From Mesorhizobium sp. Root102 (GTDB lineage Bacteria; Pseudomonadota; Alphaproteobacteria; Rhizobiales; Rhizobiaceae), in NCBI RefSeq assembly GCF_001425625.1, contig NZ_LMCP01000002.1, positions 1 through 64,000 of the forward strand: a DNA stretch of 64,000 nt, in the 5' to 3' direction. Below are positions 18,107-28,397 of this stretch, piece by piece. The translations under genes were made by a program, and so were the position numbers. Every line of letters starts with the position of its first letter. Position 1 is the first letter of the stretch. The notes beneath the pieces are model-generated. The model was not told the origin of the DNA. It made no database searches and saw only the letters and a list, made by a program, of their open reading frames with translations.

Positions 18107-18499
18107 TCATTGTTCTTGCGGCGGATGGCGTTCGACCAGTCCGATCGTATTGCCTGCCGGGTCCTTTAGGAAGGCCATCCATTCGCTTTCCCCCGCTGGA
18201 CCGAACTGGCCCTCGGTATCGCGATGGACAAGCGACGGCGGCGCGGTGAAAGGGACACCCGAAGCTTTCGCCTGCGCATGGAAGTCCTCAAGGTCCGATA
18301 TGTCGAGATAGACGGTGCCGGCAGGTATGCCGTCGGTGAACAGCAGTCTGATATCGTCGGCCATGATGAAGGCGATGCCCGGCGGATCAAAGCGGGCATG
18401 CAGACTCATGCCGAGCACGTCGCGCCAGAAGGCCAGTGTCGCGTCGAGGTCACGTCCAGCCGACAGCGCGATCTGACGGACCGCGCCGATGGCAGGCAT
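18107..18499 (-). CDS. VOC (glyoxalase/dioxygenase) family protein
   Basis: This is a 130-residue single-module protein with the paired beta-alpha-beta-beta-beta fold of the vicinal oxygen chelate superfamily. Features are the ATLAFWRDVLGM opening helix, ARFDPPGIAFIM, a second half VYLDISDLEDFHAQAKASG and the closing WMAFLKDPAGNTIGLVE, equivalent to the D-P-D-G-N metal-site motif. The substrate cannot be deduced. It sits between erpA (ends three bases upstream) and xthA, apparently as part of one minus-strand operon. Confidence 0.8.
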   Translation of the reverse strand: MPAIGAVRQIALSAGRDLDATLAFWRDVLGMSLHARFDPPGIAFIMADDIRLLFTDGIPAGTVYLDISDLEDFHAQAKASGVPFTAPPSLVHRDTEGQFGPAGESEWMAFLKDPAGNTIGLVERHPPQEQ

Positions 18500-18501
18500 G
18501 G

Positions 18502-18849
18502 CTATACAGAGAAGCTCGTGCCGCAGCCGCAGGAGGCGACGGCATTCGGGTTCCGGATCTGGAACGACTGGCCCATCAAATCGTCGACGAAATCGATCAC
18601 CGAGCCGCCCATATAGACCAGCGAGAGGTCGTCGATCAGCACTGTGGCGCCGTCCTTCTCGATGGCGACGTCATCGTCATTCGCACCTTCGACCAGGTCG
18701 AACTTGTAGGAGAAGCCCGAGCAGCCACCGCCTTCGACCGAAACGCGCAGCGCCGTCTTGCCGGCCTCGCCCGAGACAATCTTGGCGATCCGCCTGGCGG
18801 CGGCCTCGGTCATATCGACTTTCATGGCAGTCTTGGCATCAGCGCCCAT
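18502..18849 (-). CDS. erpA: A-type iron-sulfur cluster insertion protein
   Basis: This is a 115-residue HesB/IscA/ErpA-type carrier that delivers Fe-S clusters to apo-enzymes. It has the three invariant cysteines: Cys43 in GGGCSGFSY, and Cys107 and Cys109 in SCGCG near the C-terminus. The start at 18849 is preferred because AAGGTG lies seven bases upstream; ATG 18825 is a possible shorter start and the frame is open to 18948. The gene is divergent from dgt, and the 76-bp gap must hold both promoters. Confidence 0.9.
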   Translation of the reverse strand: MGADAKTAMKVDMTEAAARRIAKIVSGEAGKTALRVSVEGGGCSGFSYKFDLVEGANDDDVAIEKDGATVLIDDLSLVYMGGSVIDFVDDLMGQSFQIRNPNAVASCGCGTSFSV

Positions 18850-18925
18850 GGGCGTCACCTTGCTTTCGGTTTCACATGATAGGTATGAAGCGCGAGGGGC
18901 CAAGTCAACTGCGGCAGCATCAGCC

Positions 18926-20140
18926 ATGACCAATGAGTTGGGCGACATCGGATTCGGTTATCGGCCACGCGCAGCCTATGCCTGCGATCCGGCAAAGTCG
19001 CGCGGGCGGCTGTTCGACGAGGTGGAAAGCCCGACCCGCACGCCGTTCCAGCGCGACCGCGACCGCATTATCCATTCGACGGCGTTCCGCCGGCTGAAAC
19101 ACAAGACGCAGGTCTTCATTGCGCATGAAGGCGACCATTACCGCACCCGGCTGACCCATTCGATCGAGGTGGCCCAGATCGCGCGCGCCCTGGCACGGGC
19201 GCTGCGTGGCGACGAGGATCTGGCCGAGGCGGTGGCACTGGTACATGATTTCGGCCACACGCCCTTCGGCCATACCGGCGAGGACGCGCTGAACGAGAAG
19301 ATGGCCGCCTGGGGCGGCTTCGACCACAACGCGCAGTCGCTGCGCATCGTGACAAGGCTTGAGGCGCGCTATGCCGAATTCGACGGGCTCAATCTGACTT
19401 GGGAAACGCTGGAAGGCCTGGTCAAGCACAATGGACCGCTGACGGACGCCAACGGCAAAGGCCTGAAAGGGCCGGTGCCACAGGCGATCCGTGATTATTC
19501 CGAACTGCACGACCTTGAGATGGACCGGTTTGCCGGCATCGAGGCGCAATGCGCGGCGATCGCCGACGATATCGCCTACAACACGCATGATATCGATGAC
19601 GGGTTGAGGGCAGGGCTCTTGACGCTGGACATGCTGGATACGGTTTCGCTGCCGGGAACGATCCTGAAAGGCGTGCGCGCACGCTATCCCTCCCTCGATG
19701 ACGTGCGCACCGGCCACGAGCTGATGCGGCGACAGATCACCGCCATGGTTGAGGATGTCATTGTCTCCACCACAGCCAATCTGGAGCGCATCAGGCCGCA
19801 GAGCGCCGATGCGGTGAGGGCGGCGGGCGAGACGATGGTCACTTTCTCGGCCGAAATGGCCGCCTTGGAGAAAGAACTAAAGGCCTTTCTCTACAAGCAT
19901 CTCTATCGGCATGCGAATGTGATGCGGGTGCGCGCGGAAGCCGAGCGGATCGTCAAGGAGCTGTTCGACGCCTATTTCGCCGATCCGCGCGCCATGCCGG
20001 ACGGCTGGCGCGAGGGACTGGATCGGGCCGACGATCGCATCAAGGCGCGCAGCGTCGCCGACTTCCTGGCGGGTATGACCGACACCTACGCGCTCAAGGA
20101 ACACCGGCGTTTGTTTGACCATACGCCTGAATTGAGCTAG
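18926..20140 (+). CDS. dgt: dGTPase-like HD-domain triphosphohydrolase
   Basis: This is a 404-residue deoxyguanosinetriphosphate triphosphohydrolase-like protein, which cleaves dNTPs to deoxynucleosides plus tripolyphosphate. The HD superfamily metal ligands appear as TRLTHSIEV (His78), [12 protein letters not shown] (His107-Asp108) and a downstream [12 protein letters not shown] segment. The N-terminal [20 protein letters not shown] motif is diagnostic of the Dgt-like subfamily. ATG 18926 gives the conserved N-terminus; the open frame extends back into the opposite-strand erpA gene. It is followed 75 bp later by argS. Confidence 0.93.
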   Translation: MTNELGDIGFGYRPRAAYACDPAKSRGRLFDEVESPTRTPFQRDRDRIIHSTAFRRLKHKTQVFIAHEGDHYRTRLTHSIEVAQIARALARALRGDEDLAEAVALVHDFGHTPFGHTGEDALNEKMAAWGGFDHNAQSLRIVTRLEARYAEFDGLNLTWETLEGLVKHNGPLTDANGKGLKGPVPQAIRDYSELHDLEMDRFAGIEAQCAAIADDIAYNTHDIDDGLRAGLLTLDMLDTVSLPGTILKGVRARYPSLDDVRTGHELMRRQITAMVEDVIVSTTANLERIRPQSADAVRAAGETMVTFSAEMAALEKELKAFLYKHLYRHANVMRVRAEAERIVKELFDAYFADPRAMPDGWREGLDRADDRIKARSVADFLAGMTDTYALKEHRRLFDHTPELS

Positions 20141-20215
20141 GGCGGGCTCGATTTTGCCGGCCAACGAGCCGGATTCGCTGCAAAGCCGCCAGAGCCAGAC
20201 CCCAGAGTCACACAA

Positions 20216-21973
20216 ATGAACATTTTCGCCGATTTCACCGCGCGAATCATAAAAGCCGTCGAAGCGCTTGATCTGAAAGGCAATGATGGCGTTTCGCCTG
20301 ATCTGTCGCGCATTGCCGTCGAGCCCCCGCGCGACGCCAGCCATGGCGATCTGGCGACCAATGCGGCCATGGTGTTGGCCAAGCCGACCGGCCAGAATCC
20401 GCGCGCGCTGGCCGAAAGACTGGCGCTGGCGCTGCGCGACGACAAGGATGTCGCCGCGACAGAAGTGGCCGGTCCTGGTTTCGTCAATCTCAGGCTCAAG
20501 GACGGCTTCTGGCAGACGCATCTGACCGCACTGCTTGGCGAGGGCCGCAACTACGGCCGCTCGACGGTTGGCGGCGGCAGGAAGACCAATGTCGAATATG
20601 TCTCGGCCAATCCGACCGGGCCGATGCATGTCGGCCATTGCAGGGGTGCCGTCGTCGGCGACGCGCTCGCCAACCTGATGGCCTTTGCCGGTTACGACGT
20701 GACCAAGGAATATGTCATCAACGATGCCGGTTCGCAGATCGACGTGCTCGGCCGTTCCGCATTGCTGCGCTACCGCGAAGCGTTGGGCGACGACATCGGC
20801 GAAATACCCGCCGGCCTCTATCCCGGCGATTACCTGGTGCCAGTCGGCCAGGCGCTGGTCGCGGAATTCGGCCGCTCGCTTCTGCAGATGCCGGATGACG
20901 AGGCGCTCGTTATCGTCAAGGACCGCACCATCGATGCGATGATGGCGATGATCCGCGAGGATCTGGCTATGCTCAACGTGCATCACGACGTGTTCTTCTC
21001 CGAGCGCACGCTGCACGCCGACAATGCCAGGAAGATCCGCTCGGCGATCAACGATTTGACGCTGAAGGGCCATATCTACAAGGGCAAGTTGCCGCCGCCC
21101 AAGGGCGAGAAGCCCGACGATTGGGAGGACCGCGAGCAGACGCTGTTCCGCTCGACCGCGGTCGGCGACGACATGGACCGGGCGCTGGTCAAGTCGGATG
21201 GTTCATTCACTTATTTCGCCGCCGACGTGGCCTATCTCAAGGACAAGGTCGATCGCGGTTTCGTCGACTTGATCTATGTGCTCGGCGCCGACCATGGCGG
21301 CTATGTCAAGCGGCTGGAAGCCCTGGCGCGGGCGATTGCCGGCGAGGAGGTGAAGCTCACCGTGCTGCTTTGCCAATTGGTGAAACTGTTTCGCGATGGC
21401 GAACCGGTGCGCATGTCGAAGCGGTCCGGTGATTTCGTGACGCTGCGCGAAGTGGTGGAGGAGGTCGGCCGCGACGCGATCCGCTTCATGATGCTCTACC
21501 GCAAGAACGATGCACCGTTGGATTTCGACTTCGCCAAGGTGACCGAGCAGTCCAAGGACAATCCGGTGTTTTATGTGCAGTACGCCTCGGCGCGCTGCCA
21601 TTCGGTGTTCCGGCAGGCGAGCGAGCAATTGGGCGAGGCCAATTTCGACCGCAACAGCCTGGCGTCCGCCGTGGCTTTGCTGACCGACGAGGGCGAGATC
21701 GGCCTGATCCGCAAGCTTGCCGAATACCCGCGTCTGATCGAGTCCGCGGCACTTGCGCTCGAGCCGCACAGGCTGGCATTCTACCTCTATGATCTGGCTT
21801 CCAGCTTCCACGGACACTGGAACCGTGGCACGGATAATCCGGACTTACGTTTTGTTAAGGTTAACGACCGACAATTGACGCATGCCAGACTAGGGCTGGT
21901 GCAGGCTGTTTCGGACGTTTTGACGTCCGGCCTGACGTTGATCGGAGCCGCCGCGCCCACCGAAATGCGTTAG
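20216..21973 (+). CDS. argS: Arginyl-tRNA synthetase
   Basis: This is a 585-residue class I synthetase. It has the ArgRS-specific N-terminal Add-1 domain (about residues 1-110), the HIGH motif HVGH at 138-141 in [18 protein letters not shown], a KMSKS-like RMSKR at 399-403, and the C-terminal DALR anticodon-binding domain ([20 protein letters not shown]). The degenerate KMSKS is usual for this enzyme. It is transcribed in the order dgt-argS-SPOR protein, an order I recall in many Rhizobiales. Confidence 0.97.
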   Translation: MNIFADFTARIIKAVEALDLKGNDGVSPDLSRIAVEPPRDASHGDLATNAAMVLAKPTGQNPRALAERLALALRDDKDVAATEVAGPGFVNLRLKDGFWQTHLTALLGEGRNYGRSTVGGGRKTNVEYVSANPTGPMHVGHCRGAVVGDALANLMAFAGYDVTKEYVINDAGSQIDVLGRSALLRYREALGDDIGEIPAGLYPGDYLVPVGQALVAEFGRSLLQMPDDEALVIVKDRTIDAMMAMIREDLAMLNVHHDVFFSERTLHADNARKIRSAINDLTLKGHIYKGKLPPPKGEKPDDWEDREQTLFRSTAVGDDMDRALVKSDGSFTYFAADVAYLKDKVDRGFVDLIYVLGADHGGYVKRLEALARAIAGEEVKLTVLLCQLVKLFRDGEPVRMSKRSGDFVTLREVVEEVGRDAIRFMMLYRKNDAPLDFDFAKVTEQSKDNPVFYVQYASARCHSVFRQASEQLGEANFDRNSLASAVALLTDEGEIGLIRKLAEYPRLIESAALALEPHRLAFYLYDLASSFHGHWNRGTDNPDLRFVKVNDRQLTHARLGLVQAVSDVLTSGLTLIGAAAPTEMR

Positions 21974-22076
21974 GTTTGACTAAATAACCTGTCACCTTTT
22001 GCCCACATTGCGCTGGTAAGGGCCAACCCTACGCGACGTCCATGGCGTCCGAATGAGTGCGAGTTCGGGAACAATA

Positions 22077-25000
22077 ATGGCAGACAGAACCCAGCTGAGA
22101 GTAGCCGACATCAACGACATCTCTGACGATGATCCGTTCGCGGAGCTGACCAGGATCATGGGGTTCGACCCGCGCCAGCCGGTCAAGCCGCAGTCGCCCG
22201 CCCAGCCGAAAGCCCCCGCCGCCGATCACGTGGCGGAAGAGGGCGATTTCGATATCGATCTCGAGAAGGAGATGATGGGCGAGTTCGGCGCTGACGACAG
22301 CGACGCCGCTCCGGTTGCCGAGGCTCATGAGCCGACTTTCGAGCAGGAGCCTTTGTTCGAGGCGGCCACCGTCAGCGCAGCCGACGACGATCTTGCCGTC
22401 TCGCTCGATGACGACTTCCATCTGGATCTGGCTGAAATCGACGGCGATGCAGCCGTCGCCAGCCATGTTGAACTTGGCGCGGCCGAAGCCGCGCCATCCG
22501 TCGAGCCGGCTTTCGACGCCGATTTCGACAATGCCGTCGCCAGTTCGCTTGAGGATGTCTCGCCCTTCGAGGACGATCAGCCGATGGCTGACGAGCTTGC
22601 CGCGTCGCTCGACCATGATTTTCGGATCGATGAGGAAGCCGAAGAGACCCAGCCCGCTGTGGCCGGCGCCGATGCGCCAGCTTCAGTCGAGACGGCTTCC
22701 GATCATGAAGTGGTGTTCGACGATGCGGTTGCGATCTCGCTCGAAGACGAACTGATGCTTGACGACCATTCGGCGGCGGAACAGTCCTACACGGCTGCCG
22801 ATCCCGTCGAGTATCCCATGCCGGAGCAGGCGGCCGCGCGTGACGGCCAGGCAATCTCCGGTGAGTATCGTGCCGGCGACTTCGACGACGCCATGGCTGA
22901 TGTCGACATGGATTTTGACGTTCGCGCTGATGCGCCGGTCGCATTCGACGAGCCGGAAGCGCATGATGTGCTTGCCGATACCACGGATGCGAAGGGCGAG
23001 ATTTCCAGCCCTGAAGCTGCGTCGGATGATGCTTTCGACCTGAACTTCGACGATACGTTTGCCGAAACAGTGGAAGAGACGGTCGCTGAAATTGCCGCCG
23101 CTTCGCTCCAGCCGGTGGTGCCAGCCGCTGGTATGGCCGAGCCGGTGCAAGCCCCGATCTCGGATGAACGAAGCCTGGAAGACGAGTTGAATGCGCTGCT
23201 GGGCGCCATGACCGCACGCACGGCGCCGGTGGCCAGCGAGCCCGTCACGGCTCCGCCGGTTGTCGCCGCTCCGCCGCCTGTCGCCGCCCAGCCGCCGGTC
23301 GTCGAAGCAGCAGAGACCGCCGAAGAACCGGCCGAACTTGTCGGTGACCTCGAGTGGGATCTTGATCAATCCGAGCCTGAGCAGAATCAGCACGTTGGTA
23401 GTGTGCAAGCAGCCGATGTGAATCTCGACGATCTTATGCTTGATGAAGTTGAGGGCTTGGATTCGGGCTCGGGTGTTGCCGGGCATGGCGATGTCGATTT
23501 CGACAATGATGCGTTCGACGCGGCTTTGGCCAAAAACCTCGACCCGCGTGACATGGCCCGGGACAATTCGGCGGATTCTCTCGATTGGCTGGCGGAACGT
23601 TCCACGCCGCCAGAGGTAGCCCGTTCGTGGAGCCGCGTGACGCCGGTTCCGCAGCAGCCGTCATTCAGCGCTCAGCCTGCTTTTAGCGCTCAGCCGGCCG
23701 CTTCGATGGCATCCATGGCCGCAGCGCCGGCAGTCGCCGCGGTGACGTCCTACCGTTCGGCCGAGCCGGTCGAGACCGTCGCGCCCGCAGCCCCTGTATC
23801 GGCGCCTCAATCGCGCCAGTCCGCGCGTTACGAGGACATGCCCGATGTTGAGACCGTCGATGTGCCCGAGCGTGTCATGGCGCTGGCGGACGATCTCGAT
23901 ATTCCGGAACTGCACTTCGAGGAAGATCAGCCGGCGACGTCTGGCTATGACGATCTCGACGCCGAGTTCTCCAGCCTTCTCTCCGAGATGAACGCGGTGG
24001 AGGTCGCTCCCGCAGGCAGCGTGGCCGGCGCGTCTTACGATGATGACTCCTACGCCGCAGGCTTCAAGCCGGGCTATGACAGTGTCAGCCCGGGCTATGA
24101 CAGCGTCAAGCCGGGCTATGACGGGGTCAAGCCGGGTTATGAGCCGGAAGCGCGGACCTATGCGGCGCGGCCGATGGAAATATCTGCCCGCGCGGCGGCG
24201 CCCACGGGTTATGCCGACGCCTCTGACGGCTTCGATCTCGACAGTCTGCCCGGCAGCCAGCCGGTTTCACAGGCGGATGATTTTACCGTCGATGAACTGG
24301 ACTACGATCCCGAACTTGACGAGACGATGGCTGTTCCCGGTCTCGGCGAGCGTGGAGCCGCGAGGCCATTGCGTGGACGTGGTCTGTTCATTGCCGCAAT
24401 TGTCGGCGCGGTGGCGGTCGCAGGCGGCCTCGGTGCCTTTGCGCTGTCTTTCGGTGGCAAGGGCGGCAGCGATGCGCCGGTGATCGTCAAGGCCGACAAC
24501 GCGCCGATCAAGGTCAAGCCGGAGAATCCGGGTGGAGCCGTGGTGCCGAACCAGGACAACAAGGTCTACGACGCGGTCAGGGGCGCGAAGCCCGCGGAGC
24601 CGGTCCAGGAAAAACTGGTCACCACCACCGAAGAGCCAGTGGACGTCCAGGCGAAGGACCCGGCCCGCGCCATCGATCTTTCACCGGACCAGAACGCAGG
24701 TGCCGCTGGAACCGATGTCGGCAACGCTGCGTCAACGGCCGACAACTCGGCGGCCACGCCCAAGTCCGAGGACCGCATCGCGCAGGTGCTGCAGGATGCC
24801 GACAAGGGCACCAATGCCGATGTCGTCGCCGTTGCGCCGCGCAAGGTGAGGACCATGGTGGTCAAGTCGGACGGTTCGCTGGTGCCGCGTGAAGATCCGG
24901 CACCTGCCGCCCCGCAAGTGGCCGCAACGGAGCCGGTCGACCCGGCGCCGCAGCATGTTGCCCCGTCGGCGCAGGCCGATGCGGACCAGACCGGCACCGT

Positions 25001-25451
25001 GGCGCCTGCCGCCGCCCAGGTGGACGACGAGCCGGCCCTCAAGCCGGCAGCCAAGCCCAAGGCTGAGGCCAAGGCCCAGTCGGCCAACACGCCGGCCAAG
25101 GTTCCGCTCGCGCCGCAGCGCCCGTCCGACCAGCCGGTCGATGTCGTCGGCGAGGTCAAGCCCGATCAGGTTGCGTCCATCGACCCGGCATCGACCGCGA
25201 CCGGCGGTGGTTCGTGGTCGATGCAGATCGCTTCGCAGCCGACGGTCGAAAGCGCCCAGTCGAGCTATCAGGACCTGCAGCGCCGCTACGGCAGCGTGCT
25301 CGCCGGGCGTACCGCCAACATCGTCAAGGCCGAGATCGCCGGCAAGGGCACGTTCTACCGCGTGCGCGTCCCGGCCCAGTCGCGCAATGACGCGATCAAT
25401 TTGTGCACCAGCTACAAGGCCGCCGGCGGCAACTGTTTCGTCTCGCGCTAG
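22077..25451 (+). CDS. Very large single-pass membrane protein with C-terminal SPOR domain
   Basis: This is a 1124-residue protein in four parts. Residues 1-660 are a disordered acidic region (Asp/Glu/Ala-rich, with many ADDDLAVSLDDDF-type variants). Four tandem 7-residue repeats of the P-G-Y-D-S-V-K kind sit at 664-691. One transmembrane segment lies near residues 770-792 (GLFIAAIVGAVAVAGGLGAF). A Pro/Ala/Lys periplasmic linker leads to a SPOR domain at about 1045-1124 (SWSMQIASQPTVESAQSSYQ). SPOR domains bind denuded septal peptidoglycan, so a division-site role is likely. The topology is cytoplasmic N-terminus and periplasmic SPOR. ATG 22053 is an alternative start. Similar ORFs follow argS in other rhizobia. 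Confidence 0.85.
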   Translation: MADRTQLRVADINDISDDDPFAELTRIMGFDPRQPVKPQSPAQPKAPAADHVAEEGDFDIDLEKEMMGEFGADDSDAAPVAEAHEPTFEQEPLFEAATVSAADDDLAVSLDDDFHLDLAEIDGDAAVASHVELGAAEAAPSVEPAFDADFDNAVASSLEDVSPFEDDQPMADELAASLDHDFRIDEEAEETQPAVAGADAPASVETASDHEVVFDDAVAISLEDELMLDDHSAAEQSYTAADPVEYPMPEQAAARDGQAISGEYRAGDFDDAMADVDMDFDVRADAPVAFDEPEAHDVLADTTDAKGEISSPEAASDDAFDLNFDDTFAETVEETVAEIAAASLQPVVPAAGMAEPVQAPISDERSLEDELNALLGAMTARTAPVASEPVTAPPVVAAPPPVAAQPPVVEAAETAEEPAELVGDLEWDLDQSEPEQNQHVGSVQAADVNLDDLMLDEVEGLDSGSGVAGHGDVDFDNDAFDAALAKNLDPRDMARDNSADSLDWLAERSTPPEVARSWSRVTPVPQQPSFSAQPAFSAQPAASMASMAAAPAVAAVTSYRSAEPVETVAPAAPVSAPQSRQSARYEDMPDVETVDVPERVMALADDLDIPELHFEEDQPATSGYDDLDAEFSSLLSEMNAVEVAPAGSVAGASYDDDSYAAGFKPGYDSVSPGYDSVKPGYDGVKPGYEPEARTYAARPMEISARAAAPTGYADASDGFDLDSLPGSQPVSQADDFTVDELDYDPELDETMAVPGLGERGAARPLRGRGLFIAAIVGAVAVAGGLGAFALSFGGKGGSDAPVIVKADNAPIKVKPENPGGAVVPNQDNKVYDAVRGAKPAEPVQEKLVTTTEEPVDVQAKDPARAIDLSPDQNAGAAGTDVGNAASTADNSAATPKSEDRIAQVLQDADKGTNADVVAVAPRKVRTMVVKSDGSLVPREDPAPAAPQVAATEPVDPAPQHVAPSAQADADQTGTVAPAAAQVDDEPALKPAAKPKAEAKAQSANTPAKVPLAPQRPSDQPVDVVGEVKPDQVASIDPASTATGGGSWSMQIASQPTVESAQSSYQDLQRRYGSVLAGRTANIVKAEIAGKGTFYRVRVPAQSRNDAINLCTSYKAAGGNCFVSR
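24066..24149 (+). repeat. Four 21-bp tandem repeats inside the SPOR-protein gene
   Basis: Units start at 24066, 24087, 24108 and 24129, each a variant of AAGCCGGGCTATGACAGCGT. They encode a heptad of the type P-G-Y-D-S-V-K. The in-frame 21-bp period makes the copy number prone to slippage between strains. Confidence 0.85.
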
Positions 25452-25469
25452 AACCGGAGCCAACCGATC

Positions 25470-25503
25470 AAAAAGCCGGCGCGGTCACCGCGCCGGCTTT
25501 TTT
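25470..25503 (+). terminator. Rho-independent terminator after the SPOR-protein gene
   Basis: AAAAAGCCGGCGCGG (25470-25484) pairs with 25488-25502 around TCA, followed by a T run. It separates the argS/SPOR unit from nagZ. Confidence 0.9.
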
Positions 25504-25584
25504 CATGGGGAAAGCAGATCTGGCATTTGATCGCTTGTGATCCGGATGATTCCCTTTGATCGCTCGAAGCTTTAGACTCCTGAC

Positions 25585-26604
25585 ATGACCGAATCAAAAT
25601 CCATGATCCTCGGCTGTGCCGGGAAATCGCTCACCCGCGAAGAAATCAATTTCTATCGCAATGAATGCCCGTGGGCCTTCATCCTGTTTGCGCGCAACAT
25701 CGGCGAGACCGAACAGATCCGCGATCTGGTCGCCTCGATGCGCGACTGTATCGGGCGCCCGGACGCGCTGGTGTTCATCGACCAGGAAGGCGGCCGTGTG
25801 CAACGACTGCGGCCGCCGCTGGCGCCGAACTATCCGGCCGGCGGCGCGCTCGGGGCGCTGTGGCGCGACGACCATGATGCCGGCGCCCGCGCGGCGTGGC
25901 TGATGGCGCGGCTGCATGCCTTCGACCTGCTGCGTTACGGCATCACCGCGGATTGTCTGCCGGTGCTCGACGTGCCGATCGAGGGCGCCAGCGACGTCAT
26001 TGGCGCGCGCGCCTATGGCAAGGACCCACGACCGGTGATTGAACTCGGCCGTGCCGCCGCGGAAGGGCTAATGGCAGGTGGAGTGCTGCCTGTGATGAAG
26101 CATATTCCGGGCCATGGACGCGCCTTTGCCGACACGCATTTCGAATTGCCTGTTGTCAATGCCTCGCTCAGCGATCTGCAGCGGCATGATTTCGCCCCGT
26201 TCCGGGAGCTCAACCATCTGCCGATGGCAATGACGGCGCATGTCGTCTACAGCGCGATCGACCCCAACAACCCGGCGACCACCTCCGGCAAGGTTATCGA
26301 CGAGATCATCCGGCGCGAAATCGGCTTCGACGGGTTGCTGATGAGCGACGACACGTCGATGAAGGCACTTTCTGGGGATTTCCCGACAAAGGCGGCCTCG
26401 ATCCTTGCGGCGGGCTGCGATCTGGTCCTTCACTGCAACGGCGTTTTCGAGGAGATGGCCGGCATCGCATCGCGCACGACGGGGCTTGAGGGCACGTCGC
26501 TGGAGCGAGCAAAGCGGGCGCTGACCTATATAAAGAACCGTGACACGGTTGAAGAAACCGAAATACGTGCCGAATTCGCCACCTACTTCGATGCGGTGGC
26601 ATAG
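25585..26604 (+). CDS. nagZ: Beta-N-acetylhexosaminidase (glycoside hydrolase family 3)
   Basis: This is a 339-residue cytoplasmic NagZ-type enzyme that removes GlcNAc from anhydro-muropeptides during peptidoglycan recycling. The GH3 signatures are FIDQEGGRVQRL, the histidine loop KHIPGHGRAFADTH (about residues 172-185) that carries the NagZ-type His/Asp dyad, and the nucleophile segment MSDDTSM (about 254-259). It lacks a signal peptide. The order SPOR-nagZ-scpA-scpB-tatABC is a familiar alphaproteobacterial arrangement. scpA begins 20 bp later, so nagZ probably heads the operon. Confidence 0.93.
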   Translation: MTESKSMILGCAGKSLTREEINFYRNECPWAFILFARNIGETEQIRDLVASMRDCIGRPDALVFIDQEGGRVQRLRPPLAPNYPAGGALGALWRDDHDAGARAAWLMARLHAFDLLRYGITADCLPVLDVPIEGASDVIGARAYGKDPRPVIELGRAAAEGLMAGGVLPVMKHIPGHGRAFADTHFELPVVNASLSDLQRHDFAPFRELNHLPMAMTAHVVYSAIDPNNPATTSGKVIDEIIRREIGFDGLLMSDDTSMKALSGDFPTKAASILAAGCDLVLHCNGVFEEMAGIASRTTGLEGTSLERAKRALTYIKNRDTVEETEIRAEFATYFDAVA

Positions 26605-26624
26605 CAAAAGGAAAGTGACAGGCC

Positions 26625-27467
26625 GTGGCGGAAACATTGGAAAGCAAGGCCGCGAAGGCCGCACCGATGGACCGTCTGTGGGCCGAGAATGACGATTCAC
26701 GCGTCACAGGCGACCCGTCGCTGGTCGTCGACGTGGCCGGCTTCGAAGGTCCGCTCGATCTTCTGCTGCATCTTGCACGCACCCAGAAGGTCGATCTGGC
26801 GCGCATTTCGATCTTGGCGCTGGTCGAGCAATATCTGACCTTTGTCGAGACGGCGAGGGCGCTCAGGCTCGAGCTCGCTGCCGACTATCTGGTAATGGCG
26901 GCGTGGCTGGCTTTCCTGAAGTCGAAGCTTCTGATCCCCAAGCAGCCGGGCGACGAGGGCGAAAGCGGCGAGGAACTGGCGGCGGTGCTGCAGTTCCGGC
27001 TGAAGCGGCTGGAAGCAATGCGCGACGCTTCGGCGCGCCTGGTCAACCGCAACCGGCTCGGCCGTGACGTGTTCGCGCGCGGCATGCCGGAAATGGTCAT
27101 CGTCGAAAAGCGCAACGCCTATTCGGCCTCGCTCTACGATCTGTTGACCGCCTACGCCCAGCAGCGGCAGAAGCAGGCGATCAACAATGTGACGATCGCG
27201 AGGCGCGGTGTCTGGTCGCTCAAGGACGCGCGCGATATCCTGACCCGCCTGGTTGGGGCCGTGAGCGACTGGACGACGCTGGAAAGTTTTCTGATCGTGT
27301 ACATGACCAGCCCCGAGGAGCGGCGCACGGCGATCGCCAGCTCTTTTGCGGCCACGCTGGAGCTGGTGCGCGAAGGCAAGATGGATGTGCGGCAGGACGA
27401 AGTGTTCGCGCCGATCTATCTGCGCGGCCGCACGCAGGCAATCAAGGCAGTCGAGGTGGCATCATGA
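26625..27467 (+). CDS. scpA: Segregation and condensation protein A
   Basis: This is a 280-residue kleisin subunit of the SMC-ScpAB condensin. The N-terminal SMC-binding motif is FEGPLDLLLHLARTQKVDLA, and the C-terminal winged helix ends with DEVFAPIYLR. It has a GTG start, with AAAAGGAAAG nine bases upstream. Its stop codon overlaps the scpB ATG (ATGA), indicating translational coupling. The protein is cytoplasmic and links the SMC heads. Confidence 0.94.
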   Translation: MAETLESKAAKAAPMDRLWAENDDSRVTGDPSLVVDVAGFEGPLDLLLHLARTQKVDLARISILALVEQYLTFVETARALRLELAADYLVMAAWLAFLKSKLLIPKQPGDEGESGEELAAVLQFRLKRLEAMRDASARLVNRNRLGRDVFARGMPEMVIVEKRNAYSASLYDLLTAYAQQRQKQAINNVTIARRGVWSLKDARDILTRLVGAVSDWTTLESFLIVYMTSPEERRTAIASSFAATLELVREGKMDVRQDEVFAPIYLRGRTQAIKAVEVAS

Positions 27468-28228
27468 GCGAACGCGCCAACGCTTCGGTTATCCCGTTCA
27501 AGGTCGGCGATGAACCCGAAGATGAGCTGTTTTCGCAGGAACCGGCCGAGCAGGCGCAGAACCCGGCCGAGCGGTTGCATATGGCGGAAGCCGTGCGCAT
27601 GGCCGAGGCCATCGTGTTCGCCAGCGCCGAGCCTGTCAGCGAAAAGCAGCTTGCGGCACGCCTTCCGGACGGCATCAACATCGCCCTGGCCATGGCCGAG
27701 CTGCAGCAGATCTATGCGCGGCGCGGCGTCAATCTGGTGCGTATCGGCGACGCTTGGGCGTTCCGCACGGCCGGTGATCTCGCTTTCCTGATGAGCCGGG
27801 ATACTGTCCAACAAAGGAAGCTCTCCCGCGCGGCTCTCGAAGTGCTGGCGATCATCGCCTATCACCAGCCGGTGACGCGTGCCGAGATCGAGGACATCCG
27901 GGGCGTCGAAACCTCGAAAGGCACGCTCGACACGCTGCTGGAGACGGAATGGGTGCGCATGCGTGGCCGGCGCAAAACGCCGGGACGCCCTGTCACCTAC
28001 GGCACCACCGACACTTTCCTCGACCATTTCGCCCTGGAAGAGATCCGCGATCTTCCGGGCATGGAGGAGTTGAAGGGTGCCGGCCTGCTTTCGGGCCGCA
28101 TGCCGTCGAATTTCGCCATTCCGCAGCCGCCTGCCGATCCCGACGCACTGACCGACGACGAGGATGCGCTGACCGACATCGACCTCGAGGAACTCGGCTT
28201 GCTGACGCCGCGCGTCACGGAAGATTGA
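27464..28228 (+). CDS. scpB: Segregation and condensation protein B
   Basis: This is a 254-residue condensin accessory subunit built of two winged helices. The family motif runs from RAALEVLAIIAYHQPVTRAE into the IRG...S-x-G-T-L-x-x-L segment, followed by GRPVTYGTTDTFLDHF. It has an acidic N-terminal extension of about 40 residues and an acidic C-terminal tail. It starts inside the scpA stop codon. About 170 bp separate it from tatA. Confidence 0.94.
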   Translation: MSERANASVIPFKVGDEPEDELFSQEPAEQAQNPAERLHMAEAVRMAEAIVFASAEPVSEKQLAARLPDGINIALAMAELQQIYARRGVNLVRIGDAWAFRTAGDLAFLMSRDTVQQRKLSRAALEVLAIIAYHQPVTRAEIEDIRGVETSKGTLDTLLETEWVRMRGRRKTPGRPVTYGTTDTFLDHFALEEIRDLPGMEELKGAGLLSGRMPSNFAIPQPPADPDALTDDEDALTDIDLEELGLLTPRVTED

Positions 28229-28234
28229 CTGGCA

Positions 28235-28300
28235 TTAGTGGCCAACTTGATGAGGATGCGCGGATTCGTAGCGGGCCATCGCGTTGAAAATGCGTGACAT
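28235..28300 (-). CDS. Possible 21-codon peptide in the scpB-tatA gap
   Basis: A short minus-strand frame (MSRIFNAMARYESAHPHQVG and one further His) begins six bases after AAAGGG. The composition is protein-like and the stop lies just beyond the scpB end. The frame is open further upstream through the tatA leader, so a longer product starting at 28315 or 28366 is possible. Evidence is only the ribosome binding site and sequence character. Confidence 0.25.
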   Translation of the reverse strand: MSRIFNAMARYESAHPHQVGH

Positions 28301-28397
28301 CCGCCACCCTTTCATAAACTCTGTCGCGGTTGTGTTTGAATCCCAACGCGAAAGCGCATAGATCATCGCCAGGGAAAACATTCGAGAGAGATTTGCT

